NCBI GenBank assembly: GCA_031400005.1
Contig: JANNPJ010000440.1
Coordinates: 1 to 16,514, forward strand
Length of the DNA: 16,514 bases
Direction of reading: 5' to 3'
Source of the DNA: JANNPJ01 sp031400005
GTDB taxonomy: Bacteria; Actinomycetota; Actinomycetes; Actinomycetales; Kineosporiaceae
Below, piece by piece: positions 13,054-16,514 of this stretch (within the stretch, counting starts at the first letter, position 1; each line of letters begins with the position of its first letter). The translations under genes were made by a program, and so were the position numbers. A model generated the notes under the pieces. It made no database searches. It was not told the origin of the DNA and saw only the letters and a list, made by a program, of their open reading frames with translations.

Positions 13054-14946
13054 GTGCACGAGGGGCTGACCAGGGTGATCGAGGCGCACGGCCGGGACGC
13101 GGTCGCCCTGTACCTGGGCAACCCGAACGTGCACACGCTGGCCGGCGGGATGTTCGCCGGAGCGCTGCGCAAGGCGCTCGGCTCCGTCAACACCTACACC
13201 GCGTCCACGGTGGACCAGATGCCCAAGCACGTGTCCTGCGGGTACCTGTTCGGTCACCCGCTGGCGATCGGTGTACCCGACGTGGACCGCACCGACTTCC
13301 TGCTGATCCTCGGGGCCGACCCGTACTCGTCCAACGGTTCCCTGTGGACGGTGCCGGACCTGCCCGCGCGCCTGAGGGAGCTGCGCCGCCGGGGCGGCCG
13401 GCTGGTCGTGGTGGACCCGCGCCGCACTCGGACCGCCCGCGCCGCCGACCAGCACCTGCCGATCCGGCCGGGCGGCGATGTCTACCTGCTGCTGGGCTTG
13501 GTGCACGAGCTGTTCGCCGGGGACCTGGTGGCGCTGGGCCATCTGGCGCCGCATGTGTCCGGCGTGGACGACGTACGCGACCTGGTCGCCCCGTACCCGC
13601 CGGACGTGGTCGCGCCGTGGTGCGGGGTGGACGCCGACGCGATCCGCGATCTGGCTGGGCAGCTGGCCGCCGCGCCGCGGGCCGCCGTGTACGGCCGGAT
13701 CGGCACCACCACGGTTCCGCACGGCACCGTGACCAGTTGGCTGGTGGACGTCCTCAACGTGCTGACCGGCAACCTGGACCGGCCCGGGGGGGTGATGTTT
13801 CCGCTGCCCGCGCACGGGCGCCGGGGCACCGGAACCGGCTCCGGCTTCACCACGGGACGGTGGCGCAGCCGGGTTCGCGGGCTACCCGAGGTCCTGGGCG
13901 AGCTGCCCGCCGTCACTTTGGCCGACGAGATCCTGACCCCGGGCCCGGGCCAGGTGCGCGCACTGATCACGGTCGCCGGCAATCCGGCGCTGTCGCTTCC
14001 CAATGCCGGCCGGTTGGACCCGGCGATCGCGGGGCTCGACTTTGTGGTGTGCGTGGACCCGTACGTGAACGCCACCACCCGGCACGCCGACGTGCTCCTG
14101 CCGCCGCCGCCGCAGAGCCAGCAGGCGCACTACGAGCTGGCTTTCTCGTACTTCGCCGTGCGCAACGTGGCCCGCTTCTCGCCGCCGGCGATCCCGCTGG
14201 CGGCGGGAGCGATGGACGAGAGCGACATCTTTCTGCGGCTGATCGCAATCCTGTCCGGGGAGGGCCCCGAGGTGAAGACCGACGGCCCGGGGCAGGCACT
14301 GCGCCTGCTGGACGCTCGGCTGTCCAGTGGTCCGTACGGGTTGTCCCTGAACGAGCTGGAAGCCCAGCCACACGGAGTGGATCTCGGCCCGCTGCAGCCG
14401 CGGATACCAGAGATCCTGCGTACCCCATCCGGGCGGATCGAGCTGTGCCCAGCCCCGATCGCTGCCGAAGTAGCAACACTGGGAGCGCCAGAATCGTTGC
14501 CGGACAACATGTTCATGGTGGTCGGTCGGCGACATCTGCGCACCAACAACTCCTGGATGCACAACGTTCCGGGCCTGGTCAAAGGTCGGCCGCTGTGCAC
14601 CATTCAGGTCAACCGGTCCGACGCCGACCGGCTGGGCCTGACTCACGGCGGTCAGGCCCGGGTCACCTCCCGGGTCGGGCAGGTCGAGCTACCGGTGGAG
14701 GTCACCGACGACATCGCGCCGGGCGTCGTGAGCATCCCTCATGGCTTCGGGCACGACCTGCCCGGCGTCGAGCTTTCGGTGGCGCGGCAGAGCTCGGCCG
14801 GGGTCAACAGCAACCTGTTGACCGACGACCAGAGGCTGGACCCGCTGTCCGGAACGGCGGTACTCAACGGCGTGCCGGTGGAAGTGATGCCCGCCGTGGC
14901 CCCGCCAGCGTTGGACGTCGTCTCAGCCGCGCCACCGTCGCTCTGA
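12808..14946 (+). CDS. Molybdopterin oxidoreductase, DMSO reductase family
   Basis: This is a 712-residue bis-molybdopterin-guanine-dinucleotide enzyme related to formate dehydrogenase and assimilatory nitrate reductase catalytic chains. An N-terminal [4Fe-4S] cluster is bound by Cys9, Cys12, Cys16 (CPLCEATC) and Cys44 (FLCPKG). Later landmarks are the Mo/cofactor domains with LILGADPYSSNGS, VVDPRRTRTA and VAGNPALSLPNAGRLD, and the C-terminal molydop_binding beta-barrel from about NMFMVVGRRHLRTNNSWMHN. The Mo-ligand residue is probably Ser133 near TASTVDQMPKH, with no Cys or Sec there, so classic formate dehydrogenase activity is unlikely. I choose ATG 12808; a TTG at 12796 is an alternative. 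There is no Tat signal. Before the insert it followed the three-subunit Mo hydroxylase, suggesting a shared pathway or cofactor supply. Its substrate is unknown. Confidence 0.88.
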   Translation: MARTVHTICPLCEATCGLQLTVDGDRITEVRGDGEDPLSRGFLCPKGAALGQLDADPDRVRVPRVRRGGSLVPVSWDEAFAVVHEGLTRVIEAHGRDAVALYLGNPNVHTLAGGMFAGALRKALGSVNTYTASTVDQMPKHVSCGYLFGHPLAIGVPDVDRTDFLLILGADPYSSNGSLWTVPDLPARLRELRRRGGRLVVVDPRRTRTARAADQHLPIRPGGDVYLLLGLVHELFAGDLVALGHLAPHVSGVDDVRDLVAPYPPDVVAPWCGVDADAIRDLAGQLAAAPRAAVYGRIGTTTVPHGTVTSWLVDVLNVLTGNLDRPGGVMFPLPAHGRRGTGTGSGFTTGRWRSRVRGLPEVLGELPAVTLADEILTPGPGQVRALITVAGNPALSLPNAGRLDPAIAGLDFVVCVDPYVNATTRHADVLLPPPPQSQQAHYELAFSYFAVRNVARFSPPAIPLAAGAMDESDIFLRLIAILSGEGPEVKTDGPGQALRLLDARLSSGPYGLSLNELEAQPHGVDLGPLQPRIPEILRTPSGRIELCPAPIAAEVATLGAPESLPDNMFMVVGRRHLRTNNSWMHNVPGLVKGRPLCTIQVNRSDADRLGLTHGGQARVTSRVGQVELPVEVTDDIAPGVVSIPHGFGHDLPGVELSVARQSSAGVNSNLLTDDQRLDPLSGTAVLNGVPVEVMPAVAPPALDVVSAAPPSL

Positions 14947-14998
14947 CCCGGGACCGTTCAGGCCTCCTGCGCTTGCTCCCGAACATGAGGTCAGTCTC

Positions 14999-15021
14999 GG
15001 TAGCGCGAAGCTGCGGCTACC
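14999..15021. terminator. Weak hairpin between convergent genes
   Basis: GGTAGC (14999-15004) and GCTACC (15016-15021) form a six-base stem around an 11-base loop and overlap the stop codon of the minus-strand reductase. No T-run follows on either strand, so this is at best a weak bidirectional stop signal between the converging genes. Confidence 0.25.
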
Positions 15022-15616
15022 TCGCGACGGTGTAGCGCACGTGGGTGGCGAACGGCGAGCTGTAGACCTTGGCAATCTCCAGGTCCATGTCCCGGGTGAA
15101 CCCGTCGAACAGTCTCTTGCCCGCACCGAGAATCACCGGAGCCGTCGAGATCACGAGCTCATCCACCTTCCCCGCCGCCAGGGCCTGCCGAATGATGTCG
15201 GCGCCACCACCGACCGCGACGTCGCCGTCCCCGGCTACCTCCGCCGCCTGAGCGAGTGCCGCGTCCAGGTCCGGGACGAACCGGAAGCCGGTCTCCGCTG
15301 CCGGCTGGTCCGCGATGCGGTGGGTGAGCACGAACAAGGTCCCGGGGAACGGGTTGGTCCCGCCCCACGCGCCGGCCGCCTCGTACATGCCCCGACCCAC
15401 CACCCCGGACGCCACCGTCGAGATCAACTCGTCGTAGAACTCCTTGTCGGGGCCATACATGGCAAAGTCGTGGCCACCCTCATACGTCCACGGGCCGCCC
15501 ATCACCCAGTAGTGCAGGCGCTCACCACCCTGACCCAGGCCATACTTCGGCCCGTCGTCGGGACCGGTGATGTATCCGTCGATCGACGTGGTGATTGATG
15601 CGATGACCTTGCCCAT
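15017..15616 (-). CDS. Dihydrofolate reductase family protein (RibD C-terminal-like)
   Basis: This is a 199-residue NADPH-dependent reductase of the RibD_C/DHFR-like superfamily. The first strand and loop are MGKVIASITTSIDGYITGPD. The nucleotide-binding turn is VAVGGGADIIRQAL (about 133-146), followed by VDELVISTAPVILGAGKRLF, the typical C-terminal signature. The start is ATG 15616, with GGAGG five bases upstream on the minus strand. In actinomycetes such small stand-alone members are numerous, usually with unknown substrates; folate or riboflavin synthesis should not be assumed. It converges on the oxidoreductase gene and diverges from the alcohol-dehydrogenase-like gene over a 178-base gap. 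Confidence 0.9.
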   Translation of the reverse strand: MGKVIASITTSIDGYITGPDDGPKYGLGQGGERLHYWVMGGPWTYEGGHDFAMYGPDKEFYDELISTVASGVVGRGMYEAAGAWGGTNPFPGTLFVLTHRIADQPAAETGFRFVPDLDAALAQAAEVAGDGDVAVGGGADIIRQALAAGKVDELVISTAPVILGAGKRLFDGFTRDMDLEIAKVYSSPFATHVRYTVAR

Positions 15617-15625
15617 GGTTCCTCC

Positions 15626-15661
15626 TTCGTCGAGTGTCACGAGTTCGTCGAGTGTCACGGG
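15626..15661. repeat. Two tandem 18-bp repeats upstream of the DHFR-like gene
   Basis: TTCGTCGAGTGTCACGAG at 15626-15643 is repeated at 15644-15661 with one mismatch. The pair begins next to the ribosome-binding site of the minus-strand reductase, so it lies in its 5' untranslated region or promoter. It could be a recent slip duplication or a paired regulator site. Confidence 0.7.
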
Positions 15662-15725
15662 GGCAGACCCGGCTGGAGCCCCAAACTCATCGCGGGGACC
15701 GATTCCTTTTGGTGGTGACCGGGGT

Positions 15726-15736
15726 CTACCTGGTAG
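15726..15736. promoter_or_regulatory. Small inverted repeat in divergent promoter
   Basis: CTACC-T-GGTAG lies in the gap between the DHFR-like and alcohol-dehydrogenase-like genes, 59 bases before the latter's start. The symmetry fits a dimeric repressor site, but arms of five bases can arise by chance and no regulator gene is next to it. Confidence 0.25.
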
Positions 15737-15794
15737 GAGACGCGGCCGCGACGGGCCGGTCTCGATCAGGTACGCCGAGAGAGGCTGATCGCCA

Positions 15795-16262
15795 GTGAGC
15801 ATTCCCGCGACCATGCGCGCGCTACAGCAGACGTCCTTCAACGGTCCACAGGACATGCATCTGATCACCGACGCGCCGGTGCCGAACCCCGGCCCGGACG
15901 AGGTCCTGATCCGGGTTACCGCCGCCGGTGTCAACTTCGCCGACCTTTCCAAGGCCCACGGCACGTTCCTCGGCGGCCCGCAGCCACCGTACCTGGCCGG
16001 TTTCGAGGCCGGGGGTGAGGTCGTTGCGGTGGGCGAGGCGGTGACCGGCCCGCAGCCGGGGGCCCGCGTCGTCGGAGTCGGAAACGGCGCTTTTGCCGAG
16101 TACCTGGTGCTGCCCGCAGCCGCGGCGATGCCGGTGCCCTCCGGCTGGACCGAGCAGCAGGCACTGGGCCTGGTGGTGAACTGGCCTGGAAAGCAGGTGC
16201 ACCATTGGCAAACTGGCGCTACTGCCGTGACCGCAACCGTGAACCCGCCGTCAAGTACCTGA
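15795..16262 (+). CDS. Zinc-type alcohol dehydrogenase / quinone oxidoreductase, 3'-truncated
   Basis: This is the N-terminal GroES-like half of a medium-chain dehydrogenase/quinone reductase. Family features include PNPGPDEVLIRVTAAGVNFAD, then PPYLAGFEAGGEVVAVGEAV, and GNGAFAEYLVLPAAAAMPVP. Relatives continue after QALGLVVNWP with the NADPH-binding Rossmann domain (GGVGQ type). Here the similarity ends at about 16187, and roughly 25 unrelated codons lead to a TGA at 16260-16262. The product would have 155 residues and lack cofactor binding, so it is probably nonfunctional. The GTG start at 15795 follows a GAGAGG; ATG 15813 is an alternative. The join at 16187 is either a deletion or an assembly break. 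Confidence 0.8.
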   Translation: MSIPATMRALQQTSFNGPQDMHLITDAPVPNPGPDEVLIRVTAAGVNFADLSKAHGTFLGGPQPPYLAGFEAGGEVVAVGEAVTGPQPGARVVGVGNGAFAEYLVLPAAAAMPVPSGWTEQQALGLVVNWPGKQVHHWQTGATAVTATVNPPSST

Positions 16263-16396
16263 CGCCGTCGCCGCTGCGGGCAGAGAATCACGACCGGTTC
16301 ACTGCCGAGACCGAGCGGTTTCGCCGGGAGCTGTTGGCGCACTGTTACCGCCTAGTCGGCTCGGCGCACGACGCCGAGGACCTGGTCCAGGAAACA
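16184..16396 (+). pseudogene. Fragment ending in ECF sigma factor region 2
   Basis: This frame stays open from the dehydrogenase break onward. The part from about 16304 reads TAETERFRRELLAHCYRLVG, then SAHDAEDLVQET, which is the N-terminal region 2 of an ECF-type RNA polymerase sigma factor of the SigJ/ECF41-like sort. It breaks right after QET, before the core-binding helix is complete. The stretch 16184-16303 in the same frame is not recognised. No start codon or ribosome site stands out. It is a gene scrap, not a working sigma factor. Confidence 0.72.
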
Positions 16397-16514
16397 CCGA
16401 CCTTGAAAACGTCGCCCTGCTGCCGGGCTTCATCAATGCCCACACGCACCTCGAATTTAGCTCGCTTAAAGAACCGCTGGGCAGGGCGGGGATGCCGTTT
16501 GCCGATTGGATTGG
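16396..16514 (+). CDS. Amidohydrolase (chlorohydrolase-like) fragment running off the window
   Basis: This frame encodes VALLPGFINAHTHLEFSSL and then PLGRAGMPFADWI, the metal-binding N-terminal block of the ATZ/TRZ-type amidohydrolases, with the HxH pair in NAHTH. The upstream part of the gene is absent and replaced by sigma-factor sequence; the downstream part lies beyond the window. Codons such as TTT, AAA and CTT, and GC of about 58% in a sampled line, differ from the neighbouring genes. The wording of the motif recalls planctomycete-like homologues, so this may be foreign or chimeric sequence. Confidence 0.65.

Noticed and set aside
13344..15035. 563-residue open frame overlapping the molybdopterin oxidoreductase
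   Set aside because: It has repetitive Arg/Pro/Ala/Gly composition typical of an off-frame shadow in high-GC DNA, and the true frame has clear family motifs.
15617..16342. Upstream extension of the DHFR-like minus-strand frame (441 residues in total)
   Set aside because: It runs antisense through the alcohol-dehydrogenase-like gene; the family start and GGAGG are at 15616.

Overview
The window looks like DNA from a high-GC Gram-positive bacterium (actinomycete). Codons end mostly in G or C, GTG starts are common, and ATGA stop/start overlaps couple genes. The protein families and gene order also fit an actinomycete, but no rRNA or housekeeping gene is present to fix the genus.

Layout. Positions 1-169 hold no recognisable gene and open with T-rich sequence unlike the rest. 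A minus-strand NAD(P)H-binding (NmrA-like) oxidoreductase gene (808 to 170) is split by an in-frame TGA where the family suggests Trp. It diverges from a MarR-type regulator (880-1437), with a GTAAC-T-GTTAC palindrome between them. Next comes a plus-strand catabolic set: a DUF1338/HglS-type 2-oxoadipate dioxygenase/decarboxylase (1454-2938), a DadA/sarcosine-oxidase-like FAD oxidoreductase (3022-4182) and an ALDH7-type piperideine-6-carboxylate/aminoadipate-semialdehyde dehydrogenase (4200-5735). Together they read as the lower part of a lysine/pipecolate pathway: pipecolate to P6C to 2-aminoadipate, then 2-oxoadipate to 2-hydroxyglutarate. The aminotransferase step and the 2-hydroxyglutarate dehydrogenase are not in the window.

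From 5902 to 9604 lies a tightly coupled three-subunit molybdenum hydroxylase of the xanthine dehydrogenase/PaoABC type (2Fe-2S, FAD plus 4Fe-4S, Mo subunits). It was probably followed directly by a DMSO-reductase-family molybdopterin oxidoreductase, which now lies at 12808-14946.

These two parts are separated by about 2.9 kb of foreign-looking DNA (9839-12717). It carries five 23-bp tandem repeats, an AAA/DUF4143 ATPase, a scrap of an ABC-transporter ATPase and an alpha/beta hydrolase. The insert is flanked by near-identical direct copies of the old junction: 33 bp of the Mo-subunit 3' end and 234 bp of the oxidoreductase 5' end. The right copy preserves a complete oxidoreductase gene. The left copy lacks 69 bp containing the start region. 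This is the most unusual structure in the window.

The right end holds a DHFR/RibD-like reductase (minus, 15616 to 15017) diverging from a zinc-type alcohol dehydrogenase/quinone reductase. That gene loses family similarity near 16187. It is followed by a scrap of ECF sigma factor and then, from about 16396, by the start of an amidohydrolase in a lower-GC style. These abrupt joins suggest either a decayed region or a chimeric assembly at the end of the sequence.
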